Assembly: GCF_000835495.1 (NCBI RefSeq)
Contig: NW_015622543.1
Span: forward strand, 4,576,619-4,640,618
Length of the DNA stretch: 64,000 bases
Reading direction: 5' to 3'
DNA from: Cladophialophora immunda
Lineage: Eukaryota > Ascomycota > Eurotiomycetes > Chaetothyriales > Herpotrichiellaceae
Made by a program: the position numbers and the translations under genes. Under the pieces are notes generated by a model. That model was not told the DNA's origin, searched no databases, and worked only from the letters and a program-made list of their open reading frames with translations. Shown piece by piece: positions 20,681 to 31,661 of the stretch (the stretch's first letter is position 1; every line of letters starts with the position of its first letter).

Positions 20681-21202
20681 GAGGGTGTCCAGTCTGCATA
20701 CTGTCAACCTCTTGCAATTCAGGCCTCTGGCTGGATATCGACCCCTCGGTTTTTTGGTTCTAAACATTATAGTCTCTTCTCCGCCGAGCGTTGCCAACTT
20801 TCTCTTTACTCTCTGTCAATTCTCGTCGTGCCGTGCCCTTTGGATTTGACCTCCGAAGCCCGCTGGGTCTTTCCAGCCAGTGGTGAGCCCTAGAAATATT
20901 CTATGCGTTGCAGAAGGTGAGCTCGTATCTGATGGAGTTGACTCTCTCTCTCTCTCTCACGTACAATTGACGTTGCACTTATTAACTGCCAGGACCCCGA
21001 ACAATAGGCTGTGCTGCTCCTCCGGACTCAGTGCCCTGGTAGACTATCGGACCGTGACCTACAGGGTGACGGGGCTGCTTCTATCGAGTCTCCTGCTATA
21101 GCCATCCCTTCCCTTCTCCCGTAATTCCTGTCTAGCCTTTACGACCCTCTTCTCAGTGGGTTTCACACTCTCCATCGTCACTCTACAATACCTGATGTCG
21201 AC
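20681..21202. other. Intergenic, 3' of amidohydrolase
   Basis: 520 bp with a (CT)n run at 20942-20958. A weak trace of coding character before the MFS remnant cannot be assigned. Confidence 0.4.
20942..20958. repeat. (CT)n microsatellite
   Basis: About eight CT dinucleotides in a row. Confidence 0.85.
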
Positions 21203-21936
21203 GGTATAGCAAACGCGTCCAACCTTCTCACAGTTCCCATGTATCCGCTTGTCGCCTTCTTCTCGGACAAGTACCGTAGACGCGGCAGTTTTGTCCTCGC
21301 ACTTCATATAACGACGCTGGTCGGGTTTTGCCTCGCTCGTGAGTGTCAAACAGACCATCCTACAGGTGGTTACGAAGAGGAGACCTGACTCGACCACAGT
21401 GGGAGGCTGCGCCATGGGCGGCGTTCCAAGCCTCGCGTACGCCGGCGTGTCTCTGGCGACATGTTCTTGCTACCCAGCACTCGTCTTGGCCGTGATAAGA
21501 TCCCAGAATCCCCTCTCCCCGTCCACGGGAGACATAGGTCCTCCATACCCTCTAGTCTAATCATTGCTAGACCTGGATAGCCACCAACCTGGTTCCATCG
21601 TGCAAGAGGGGGGCTGGCACGGCATTTCTGCTCGGGATGGGAAACCTCAGCGACGCCATGGCGTCGACTTGCTACCGGTCAGTCCTCACGTCCTCTTGGG
21701 AGCCAGTGCGCGGAAATGGCATTGCCAGGGTCCAAGACCCCCCGAATTCCATCCTCGGGCGCAGCCTCGAACTTGGCTTTGTGTTGGCCGCCATCGTGGC
21801 CGACTCGACGTTGCTGTTTTTGTACCAGCGGATCAACAAGACCAGTGAATCCCTCGACGCGCGGCAAGTTGGCCTGACCGACCGGCAGTTGAGCGACCTG
21901 GGGGACCATGCAGTGACTTTTAGGTATGAGGTCTGA
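21203..21936 (+). pseudogene. 3' remnant of an MFS transporter
   Basis: Only the second half of a Dal5-type MFS permease can be seen. A first piece resembles the loop after helix 8 (NLLTVPMYPLVAFFSDKYRR, then GSFVLALHITTLVGFCLA). A shifted frame gives YAGVSLATCSCYPALVLAV, and another gives IATNLVPSCKRGAG and FLLGMGNLSDAMASTCYRS. The end LTDRQLSDLGDHAVTFRYEV is the classical C-terminal tail of these permeases. Some frame changes could be introns, but the first six helices (roughly 250 residues) have no room between 20681 and 21203. This is therefore a truncated gene. It is not a close copy of either complete permease in the window. Confidence 0.75.
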
Positions 21937-22565
21937 GGTACAGGCAGCACGCCTTGGGAGTGTCGGAGCGTCGTCGACGTCTGGGAGAAGAAGATACTTC
22001 CTGGCTCAGATACGCCATCGTCGTCAATCGAAGACATAAGCAAGATCTCAATCACATCGATATTGTTTCCTGCAGAAAGGACCCTAGCGCTGGAGAGGTT
22101 GCCCCAGTGCTATCGTCGCTACCCGCACCACCATTGTCGGCTTACTCGTGTCAACTGTTAACGACGTAGTCGAAATAATGCTCATAGACTTTCTTTGACG
22201 GGTTCTCACGCCCATGTCTCTTAGCTCGTTGCTCCACCAATCACAACAGGGCACACCATGATGGCCAGGAATGCTAGGCCACTCAGTATTAGTGGTTAGT
22301 CGTTCGATTCCGCGGCCATATTGGATAGCATACTCGCCCGCCGCTCTAATCACACTAGTATCACGGTACAACCTGGAAAGGGAGGGGCTGTATTATTGGG
22401 GGTGCAATCATGATATGGATTCTGAGGCGGTGGAAGCCTAATTAATGATAGAGGTAGTAACGTGCCTCGTGCGACGTGCTCAGTCTGATACGGGGTGGCC
22501 CCGCCGGCTGGCATGTGGTCAGGTCATAGACCGTGAATATATCTCCAGGAGCCCAAACACTCGGA
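21937..22565. other. Intergenic between two gene remnants
   Basis: 630 bp, no gene recognised. Confidence 0.4.
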
Positions 22566-23159
22566 CTATAAAAAAAGACAAACAACCGCGCAGGATTGCG
22601 GCTCACCTCGGGCGGATTTTTCGTATTGGACTTTCATGGCCACAGTCCCAGGGGGCATCTTGTACCAGAGCACCTGCTGGACGATGTTCAATTGCGGACC
22701 CCTGGCGGGGTCTAGTCGCTTGATATCTGGTTGAGCGGAGCTGGTGACTTGCAGGGTAAGTTGGTTCTGAATCTTGGGGCCAGGGGGATCCGACCACACA
22801 AGAGTCACTTTGAAGTCGGATACCTCCGTGCAATTGAAGGAATGGATGAATGGATTGCCGTGCGTGGCATCGAAGGTATGCTCAATTCTGCCTGTGCCAG
22901 CTTCACCCTGTACAATTGTGAGCGAGTTGGCGAGATTGGCACGGCCAAACCCTGTGTTGTCGTTAGGCTCCATTGCGCCAAAAGGAAGCAAGGTAGCGCC
23001 GTTGATCAGAAGAACCCTGACCAAGGCAGCACTCGAGGATATAGCGGCATAAAGCTCGATCTTGATCTTTCTGTGTCTTGGATGGGTATTTCCGTCTGCC
23101 GCGGACATTCTAAACTTCAGCATCTGTTCCTCTCTCATAATCCTTCGCATCAGGCCCAC
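22566..23159 (-). pseudogene. C-terminal remnant of a subtilisin-family (S8) peptidase
   Basis: 197-residue open frame that resembles only the end of a large fungal subtilase. ALVRVLLINGATLLPF followed by GFGRANLANSLTIVQG is the segment that normally follows the catalytic Ser. FKVTLVWSDPPGP and LQVTSSAQPDIKR belong to the beta-sandwich tail, and VQQVLWYKMPPGTVAMKV closes it. The catalytic Asp, His and Ser segments are absent, and upstream minus-strand sequence to 23680 shows no match. It is best read as a 5'-truncated relic, with no protease activity expected. Confidence 0.75.
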
Positions 23160-23681
23160 AGTTGGCCGGTCGTGGTGTTCAGGCCGCCCATGGTCATCGT
23201 CGGAAGGGCAGCTCGTGAGAATGGTGGGAGAACAGTAACGGTGACAGAAGAGCTAGCGGCTGGAGGCAATGGTGGGGAGAGAGAAACTCGCCGCTAGCGG
23301 GATGGAAGCCCAGTGGACACCATTTTGTACTTCACGGGAAGGAAACGCGCAAGGGTGGACTCTGAAAGTTTGCCGGAGGGCCACACGGCAACAGGTAAAC
23401 GAAAGCCAACTACTGATCGAAAAGGCGTATGCCAAATTTAAGTGATGGTTGAGGTGCAAGAAGACCTGCAAGATAAATGAGAAGACCCTTTCACCTGATT
23501 GGCGGTTTTCACGTGGACGCTCTATTCCGTAATTAGCATAGCCTGATTTATGTCCCGTCCGCATCATGTGTTCAATGTCCGCTCTCCCTTACCGGAACTT
23601 ATCTTTGAACTACGATTCTTCCCCTCTGGATACTTCTGTCATTCTACGTACACACGCAGCTGAAGAGGTTGCTTTCGGTGA
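23160..23681. other. Intergenic, possible 5' exon of the TAP-like hydrolase
   Basis: 520 bp between a minus-strand remnant and a plus-strand hydrolase. The hydrolase start codon is not resolved; an exon such as the one beginning at the ATG at 23566 could belong to it. No other gene seen. Confidence 0.35.
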
Positions 23682-26186
23682 TGGCCTGCAAAGCATCAGA
23701 AAGTGCTTTCCCCAGACGATGTGGCTCTTCCTCGTCAGCACCATCATCCCTTTCATTATGAGGTTGGGCGACGAGGCGTCTCATTCAAAAATGTTATTCC
23801 ACCGCGCACACTCTTGTTGTTGTTTCCTATCTGGATGCTCTTTCGGTTTTGGTCATCTGCAACACTTCAACATTATCATCCCAGGATGGACGCGCCAAAC
23901 TCCACAAGTTTGACGAACTCGCAGACGAGACCATTCACATGGAGCACAGTAAGTTCTCACGCATGTTGACCTCCCCCAAGCACTCATCTCCACGCTTTAT
24001 ATCAAATCTGACGTGAGCCAAGATATCGCCATCCAAGCGGCTAGTTTATCATCCGTGTTTCGATGGCTTTCAATGTGCGCGGCTTGATGTCCCTCTAGAT
24101 TGGAATAGCACTGTTGGGAGCGAACAACAGGTTGCTATTGCTATTGTAAAGCTGCCTGCTCGTGTGCCAGTGACTGACCCTCGATATGGAGGCGTGGTTC
24201 TCCTCAATCCAGGTATGTATATGTTGGTTGGAAACGATAAACAGGCAATTAATGCGTCTAGGCGGCCCTGGAGCCTCCGGTGTGGACTTGTGCCTGAGAG
24301 CTGGCAAGCCCATTCAACAGAATATCGACTCAGAAGTTGATCCATCATCGAATGTAAGCTGGCGTTTTTGTGCTTTTGCCGGGATGAATCTATGATGTTC
24401 CTACTTCCTAAGCCCTTCTAATTCTGATCTCCCAGAAGTGCATACGCCCCACTGACCTTCTATAGATCCAGCAATCTTCCAATTTGAGCATCAAATACTT
24501 TGATGTACTTGGTTTTGATCCCTGTGGTGTCAACAATACAAGCCCACGCTTTGAATGCTTCACGAACTTTTTTTCACGGCAGTCCTGGACACTGTTTACC
24601 AACCACGTCGACGTTTTTGGGAGCTCTGATACTGCGTTTGATGGTTTGTGGGCTAGGACGATAGCCTTAGCCCACAGCTGTTCAGATACATCAATCGCAG
24701 TTCACAACGGACATGAGCTCCAACGATTCACGAATACCGCTCCAGTTGTGACGGACATGGTAGAAATTATGGAGCGCCATGGTGAATGGCGGGAGCAGGA
24801 AGCTCGCAGCCGGCCTGCTCAAACTTCAGCGTCTCACCAACATGTTCAGTCCATCAGTGATCAAATTCGCCGGAGGCGTGGAGAGAAGAAGCTTCTTTAT
24901 TGGGGTTCTCGTATGGAACTGTGCTCGGTGCATCCTTTGCAGCTATGCATCCTCATCGAGTGGGCCGCATGGTCTTGGACGGTGTATGTGATGCAGAAGA
25001 CATATTTCGTGGAGGCTGGCAGACAAATCTCCAAGACTCCGATACCGTCATACACAAATTTTGCGATTATTTTCACGAAGCCGGCCGTGAACGATGCCCG
25101 CTTTATGTTGGAAGCAGTTCTGCAGAAATTTTGGATAGACTTGAAAACGTGGTAAGTATTAACCCGTTCAGAATCGAGAGGATGACAGCTTATGGAGCAC
25201 CTTACTAGGTAACAGCGATCAAGGATAGCCCCCTTGCTGTCAAAGCTTCTCCAAATAGAGGACCAGATGTTATCACATACAGCGATGTCATGAGATTGAT
25301 TCGGGTGTCGCTCTACTCACCTCCTTTCGGCTTTCCAATAATAGCGAGGTTCCTCGATGAGATCTCTCGTGGGAACGGGTCCGGATTTGCTGATTACAAG
25401 CAAGATGAAATTCCTACTTGTCAGAGCTTATCGGAATCAGATCCTCAAGAACGGCCTGAGGATTGTCCGGATTACGACCAGTTGATTTACGAAGTTGCAG
25501 ACTCGATCATTTGCACCGACGCTGAAGATCAGACGAATTTGGCGAAATCAGATTTTCGAGATTATCTTACTCGCAGGAGGAACCAGAGCAAGTGGCTTGG
25601 TGACCTATTTTCGGTCGTTCGTTTGCCCTGTTTTGGATGGCAAGTCAGGCCGAGTTGGAGATTTTCTGGTAATCATGACTACTGCTTCATGGTTCATTAA
25701 TTGCTTACAATTGTTTACAGGACCCATTTCTGGAGACCCAGCGCACCCTTTACTATTCATTGGGAACACATTTGATCCTGTCACGCCCATCCACAAGTAG
25801 GTTCTTTCCGCGTTCTTCACGAAAGACTTTATACGGATATGTATCAGCGCCCATAAAATGACTCGCGCTTTCAACGGCTCCGTTGTATTGCGACAGAACT
25901 CTGAAGGGGTAGGCATAGTTCTAATCTGGAATTAAGTCATGTCTAACAGCATACGTGATAGCATTGCTCTCTAAACTCCCCATCACTTTGTACGGCAAAG
26001 GTGGTTCGGCGCTATTTCCAGACCGGTACCCTACCAGAAGTAAACACCATGTGCGAGCCAGAGAAGAGGCCCTTCTCCTTGCCTGTAACCGACATGTCTC
26101 GCACGCCAGGAGACGAAGCCCTTTTAGATATGCTGGAGGCATTTGACAAAGCTCCCATCAATGCGTATCTAGGTGCACACAACTAG
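23682..26186 (+). pseudogene. TAP-like alpha/beta hydrolase with a frameshift
   Basis: Fungal alpha/beta hydrolase with TAP-like C-terminal domain (tripeptidyl aminopeptidase-like). N-terminal anchor LLLLFPIWMLFRFW is followed by the spliced FTWST-ISPSKRLVYHPCFD segment, LLNPGGPGASGVDLCLRAG, and FDVLGFDPCGVNNTSP, where the usual DPRGV Arg is Cys. The nucleophile elbow should read YWGFSYGTVLG, but YWG and GFSYGTVLG lie in different frames: four G at 24902-24905 where five are needed. Later exons are intact: IRDED-type linker, GNTFDPVTP (acid) and, after an intron ending at the second AG, SEGHCSLNSPSLCTAK with the catalytic His. Start unclear. Either a one-base deletion killed it or the sequence has an error there. 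Confidence 0.75.
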
Positions 26187-26625
26187 CAGGCGTGTTCTCA
26201 ACTGCAGGGTGCAGATATGATACTACGAATTCCAGGACAAAGAGAGCTAATTAAGGGCGTGGGCGCAGAGACAGGTAGACATTTGGTCTGTGGCACCATG
26301 TGAGATAAATACATCATTACCGCCGCGCAGACAATCAGATTGCTGTTTGGCAGGGTGCTTCTTGCGCTGTAGTGCGCCAACTTTTGTCAAACCAAGCCTC
26401 GTGTCGGGTCGCACGGGCAACCTGGACTTCTGCGTGCGGAAACCTGGTGCTGTAACACTATTTTGTTTAGGTAGCGAATGTCTTGGTGTTGAAACTGCTC
26501 TAGTTTCAGAGAGATGTTTGCAGACCAACAGTAATCAATATATATCAGAGTAGTCAGAGTGCTTCGGCGCTGAACCATCCGGTCTTTGTTCATATTCTGT
26601 AGAGTAATGTACTAAATTGCCATAA
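26187..26625. other. Convergent 3' region
   Basis: 440 bp between the hydrolase and the NACHT-TPR gene; no gene seen. Confidence 0.4.
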
Positions 26626-29600
26626 TTACGAAGTTGGGAGGCTTGGACCATCTTCTACTGTTCCGAGCCAGGCCGTGTCCGTCAAAGGTCCTCCAGGCAG
26701 AATATGAAAATCCTCATTTCGAGTCCAATACAGCCCGTTATCCGCTATCGCTCCCTTTCGTACAAGCCTGAGTGCCTTTTCTGCAATGATGGATTGTAGG
26801 TCGCTTTTGCCTTGTAATGCCATGATGTGAGTGTTATGGGTCAGGTCACGGAAAAGTGAGAGAGCTTCTCTGGGCCTCTCCTGCTCTCTTAACATATCCG
26901 CGAGCGACAGTCGTATCCAAAGAATCTCTCGATTCGAGGACGGTCGATGATTTGCTGCCACAGACAGTAAGTCTTGTAATTCAGATACGCCTTCATCCGT
27001 TTGCCCTTCGGCGTAAAGCAATAAGGCACGTAGATGGATCATCTGACAGCGCCTCTCGAACTGGTCTCGAAGAATGTCCAGAGATGATACGAGATTGACG
27101 TAGCCAAGCGCTTCATCCAGCCTTTTCATCTCTCGGTAAACATATGCGAGACTCAGAGCAACATCGAAGGTGACAAAGTGATCTAGCCCACAGCTTCTCT
27201 GACGGGCAGCGAACACCTCCCTATAAAACTTCTCTGCTTTCTCATATTGTCCCATCTTGCGGTAGGACCCTGCCAAAGCGCTCTGTGTCATGAGGGTTGC
27301 CGGGTTTTCGGGTCCGCTTAGATCCATCCATACCTGCAAAGTTTGTTCGTACAATTGATTTGCCTTGAGAACCTCGTGTTGCTACTCTAGGACATATCCT
27401 AGATAGAGCTGGTTGTATAAGTACTCCTTCAAAGTTGGGCCATCCGTAGTCAAGAGTCCGGCGGATGCCCGCTCGAGACAATTCCGAGCCTCCGCGAACC
27501 TGGCTAGGAAGTAATAAGCAACCCCCTCTCCACTCAAGCTGATGAGTGTGTCTCTATGACCCTCGCCGACGATCTTGCTCTGTAGCTTCCCGATATCTGC
27601 ATGCTGCTTAGCCGCCTGTTTGAGATGGCCCTGCGCGAACGTGATAGTGGCCAGCGCGGAAAGTGCCCTCAGAGTGATAGGGTTTTCCTCTCCAAGTTCT
27701 TGTTTTGTCCCACTAGCCGTGTATGATAGGACGCATCAGTATCTCCTAACCAGCTGAAATAGTGGCCCAACCGTGAGTATAGAAGCCAAGCCCCTAGCCG
27801 CCACCCATCTGACTCGAACTCTTTTGCAGCAGAGACGTACGAGGTTGAAATGAATTCGTCTATTGGTATCTTTTCTCTCATCGACAATGGCAGTAGGGTA
27901 AGCCAAGAACTCAAAATTGATCGAACCTCGACGGTAGGCCCCGAATCAATACTGCCTAGGAGAACGAATATCGTCTCATTCCATGTTACCAAGTGCTTAC
28001 TCAACAAAAACTTCTTCGCTAGAGACAGCGTGTGTTGAGACGGATTAGGGGTTGCGGTGAGGTGAAGGTGCCAATTCAGACAGGAGTACTCGTAGAACCC
28101 CTTCGTCTCGGATTGAACATGGTCTAAATCCGGCTTATCCTTGATGGACAGATTTTTCCTCAAAAGTGTCACAATGGCTTCCAGCGATGCAAATTCTAGC
28201 AGTATGAGCTGGGACAGACACTTCCTAGCGAAGTAATCGTCCGTCTCGAAGAGGTCAAAACGGACAGGAGCGTACAATGGAGATGAAGACGGAATAGTCG
28301 TAACAGGTCGGAGTAGATAGTCCCTCACCGAAGCGTGTATCAACCGGACGCGCCTGCCCACGACCACCACCAGTGGTGAACAGAGACGCAACATATCATT
28401 TTCGGGGTCCAGAAGTTTATTGCCCTCATCAAGAGTGGGCCGATAAGTATTCAGTGCAATGACGGTACTGATCTCCTCAATATTGAGCACTCGTCGGCTT
28501 CCAACGAAAAGCAAGAACAGTTCTCTGCGTAACTTGAGAAGAGTCTTATCATTACCCAGTGACTCTGTAGTCCGGTTGATGAAGTGATCGTAACCGGCAG
28601 TCAGACCAGGGGGAAATGTAGCGACACGGTTGTTCTGGATGTACTCAGTGGGAGTATCCTTGACCCAATCGATGATGAATCTCGCCCAGAGAAATATGCC
28701 GTCGGCCTTGCTCGCGATCTTCTCGAAAAGCCTTCCACTGATGGGGGCAAGTCGAGGGTTCCGATTGACCTCTGCCTCCACCAAGACCCGAATATCCGCG
28801 TCAACAATGTCTGCGTGCATTGGAATAGCGATTGGAGAGCCTAGCAAGGCGAGAAATTTAGCATTGAACCTTGACAGTATTATGATTCTTGCATTGGGCA
28901 GATTAGCCAGATCACGAAGACCATGCAGCAAATCCTCAAACTCGTCTCCCATACTGCACTCGTCGAGGCCATCAACAACCAAGGCGTAGTTCTGAATATG
29001 CGCTATGGCTGACTTCAAAATGTTCCAAAGAGGTTTGAAAGCGCACTCTCCACTGGTGTTGAAGCGGGATGCAAGGCCAGTGATCATTTCTAGGCCGTTC
29101 AATAGCGCGGGACTGCTATGCAGTGAGGGATTTCTGAATATACGAGCTAAGATCGAGCTCACTAATGTGGATGGGGTCGATGAGGCGCTAGATGTGGGTT
29201 TTTGGAAGAAGTGAGCGAAAATCCCACCTGGTACATCGCTAGGCGTAAATGCGTTGTTTATAACATAATTCGCTTGTACCGTCTTCCCGCATCCTGAATA
29301 GTAGTAAGTATAGTGACTCGTACATCTCTTCATGACGACTAACCTGGTATACCATGGATCCAGAGCGGAGAGGAATAGCCTGACGCTGTCCATTCAATGT
29401 AGCATGGATGCACAAGAAGCCACTCGCAGGTCTTGTCTTCCCACTTGACCAGAGGTGGACACACGCTGACACTTGGCTGCAGCCAGTCCAACGCAGCTGC
29501 TTTCCGTTCTTTGAGCCTGTCGCAAGGGGCTTTAAAATTTGCCTCAGCTTTTGCTATAGAGCCTGTGAAGGTTGTCAAAACTGTTCCGAAAATCAATCGG

Positions 29601-29992
29601 GCATCGTCGCGTGCGATAACTGTCGTGGGATCTGGTCCAGAGTTCCGGGATATCACGTCAGGATTGGAGTCTAATAAAGCCGCCGCAATCGGCTGATCCA
29701 TTCCTGTGACAATGGGCAAGCTATGCTCTGATCTTGAAGCCATGCCGAGCGAACAAGCTGAAGTGGAGTTCACTAGCCAAGTCTTGAGTTTCTGTAGCTG
29801 CGATGCTTTTGTCGTCTGGCGAGCTTTGGCGGGACTAATTTCAGACAATCTGATTCTAACATATACAATGGATGCTATCAAACAAGAGGACGCAATACAG
29901 AGTGGAATTGTCAGAGAAAATAAATACGAAGGATGGTGGACCACGACAACTGCTCTGACACTCGCCGAGGAATGGGTCAGCATGTCGGCCAA
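26626..29992 (-). pseudogene. NACHT-TPR STAND (NLR-like) protein gene, disrupted
   Basis: Fungal STAND protein of the kind linked to non-self recognition and programmed cell death. Exon 1 (to about 29345) has a hydrophobic stretch near its start and ends WIHGIPG; a short intron then gives CGKTVQANYV, completing the Walker A GIPGCGKT. Walker B is YALVVDGLDECS, followed by IIILSRFNAKF (sensor) and LIHASVRDYLL, typical of fungal NACHT helical regions. TPR-like units start around 27780: GDTDASYHTRLVGQ, then ITLRALSALATITFAQGHL and ATLMTQSALAGSYRKMGQY. The frame changes by one base near 27700 and has a TAG at about 27381 (VLE-stop-QHEVLKAN). Both fall inside the repeat region, so the full protein is probably not made. 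The true start codon is uncertain. Confidence 0.8.
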
Positions 29993-30052
29993 GGCTCCTT
30001 TACACCCTTTATCTGCATATCTTTGGCAGTCAGAACGCCAGGTTATACAAGG

Positions 30053-30238
30053 TTGAAATCATGTGAACGACCTTCGAGCTCGTGTTACCGACCAAGTGGT
30101 AAGCCGCGGCCAGGTGGATGCATTCGTCGCCGAGCTGCGACACCGGATTGTCGGCCGTGGAGCAGCCTGACAGAAACATCAGAGCGCCCGTCCTTGTGTC
30201 ACCGAAGCGCGCGGTCGCCTGGATGAGGTCTCGCACGG
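30053..30238 (-). pseudogene. CHAT (caspase-like) domain fragment
   Basis: About 60 codons resembling the end of a CHAT domain: ALMFLSGCSTADNP with the catalytic-type Cys, then QLGDECIHLAAAYHLVG. In full-length proteins this is preceded by an AxHG His motif and a TPR array, and followed by the xASLW segment. Neither is present nearby, although a splice donor (GGTAACAC) follows LVG. It is in the same orientation as, and just upstream of, the NACHT-TPR gene. Probably a relic of a TPR-CHAT protein. Confidence 0.65.
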
Positions 30239-30599
30239 GAGACTAAGGACGAGGAGGTGTGCGGGTCAAAAAAGGGGAAATGAATCAACGATTGATGGCC
30301 ACGTATTGCCATGGTGCTCCTCCATAAAATACCCAGTAACGAAAGGGTAGAGCACATTCAAATTCAGACTCATCAGAGTAAACTCCAGCAGCTTGACAGT
30401 CGAAACTGCCAATCAGCGCCAATGAAAACTATTTTCGACCACAAAAACAATCCCACAGGTCGTGATGTGGTTGCTGGCGTGATCCAAGGGCTTGAACAAT
30501 GTATAGCGGGCTGCGTGTTCTCCTCACCCACGAAGGCGGATACTGTTGCCAGATAATGAGAACTTCGTGTTGACGGGCACCTTGACTTGCCGTTTCAGC
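30239..30599. other. Intergenic between CHAT fragment and ankyrin gene
   Basis: 360 bp, nothing recognised. Confidence 0.4.
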
Positions 30600-31661
30600 C
30601 TAGCTTCTTTGGGGGCGTCGATGCCTTTTCTCCGAGTTCTGGCTCGCTTTCCTCGTCCGTGGAAGAGTCGTAGGGCTCCATCTCCTTCCTCTCCTGCCGA
30701 CTGACATCTCCAGACTTTCCTTCATTTCCACTCTTTGACAGCGAGCTCCACCAGCTTGACCTGCCTGGCCGGTTGAAGTTGCTGGACTCCGGGCCTCCTG
30801 TGTTATCTTCGCGCTTCGCTCCTGTGCCGAACTGCCACCATTTCTTCGAGGCTCGTAATTTCTTTGCAGCATCTTTCGCATCTTGCTGCTCCACCTTGTG
30901 TATATGAAGCGCTCTACCACGGCGATAGTATCCTTGTCGTTTGTTTTCTGCGCAGCCTTCAGCGGCTCTTGCAAATAATCCTCCATCCCAACTTGTCTCC
31001 TCCTGGCATGGTCTTCGGCTAAGAGTACCTCGACTGCGTCCGCACGCTTGTGATCAATTGCCATAAGCAGCGGGGATATCAGAAACCGAGTCTTCGGGAT
31101 CATTTTCTTGATGACATCTATCGGCTGATTGTATTCGATGGCGGGGCACAATTCGGCTCCGCCATGGACGAGGTATCCGCCATCGTTCATGGATATTGCT
31201 CCGTGATCCAGAAGAAAGTGAATGAAGGGTCCATTCTCCGGCCCCTGTGCAATAGCCAAGCTCATCATAGACGTCCTGTGGTCATCGAATGAGTAGCTGA
31301 CAATTCGAGGGTAGTAGGAGTGGATTAACTTGAGCATGTCAACGTTTCGCGTTGCCCCCAGCGCCCTGACGATGCAAGGATTATGAAAGTCGTATGTCGG
31401 ATACATTGAGTGCAGCCATCGGACGATTGACTGTTGCCCATGAGAAATGGCTGCCTTAAATAGCAGATCAGTCGCGGGTGCGCCTTCTTGTTTTGCTTGG
31501 TAAGAAGAAATAGGCTCGGATCCTTCCTTGACATGGTGTTCGTCGAACAAGTTATTTAGCTCAAAGATCTGACCAGCCTTGCATGCTTCGATCATCGCTT
31601 CCTGGTGAGGAGAAAGTGTCTCCCATGGCTTCGGCTGAGGTGCGAGAGAAGGTTGAGCCAT
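30600..31661 (-). CDS. Ankyrin-repeat protein
   Basis: Start MAQPSLAPQPKPWE (31661) is preferred over a less conserved ATG nine codons upstream. Degenerate ankyrin repeats cover about residues 25-250: LFKAAISHGQQSIVRWLHS, IVRALGATRNVDMLKLIHS, GPFIHFLLDHGAI and LLMAIDHKRADAVEVLLAE. Such proteins act as protein-interaction scaffolds; function unknown. At about 30895 the reading frame is ambiguous: the annotated frame turns into Arg-rich sequence, while the neighbouring frame (30595-30894) reads AKKLRASKKWWQFG and then an acidic Ser/Glu tail that looks more natural. A frameshift or an unseen splice there would change the last 95 residues. Confidence 0.7.
   Translation of the reverse strand: MAQPSLAPQPKPWETLSPHQEAMIEACKAGQIFELNNLFDEHHVKEGSEPISSYQAKQEGAPATDLLFKAAISHGQQSIVRWLHSMYPTYDFHNPCIVRALGATRNVDMLKLIHSYYPRIVSYSFDDHRTSMMSLAIAQGPENGPFIHFLLDHGAISMNDGGYLVHGGAELCPAIEYNQPIDVIKKMIPKTRFLISPLLMAIDHKRADAVEVLLAEDHARRRQVGMEDYLQEPLKAAQKTNDKDTIAVVERFIYTRWSSKMRKMLQRNYEPRRNGGSSAQERSAKITQEARSPATSTGQAGQAGGARCQRVEMKESLEMSVGRRGRRWSPTTLPRTRKASQNSEKRHRRPQRS

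Noticed and set aside
22731..23297. 188-residue plus-strand ORF
   Set aside because: Antisense to the subtilase remnant, which has clear family motifs.
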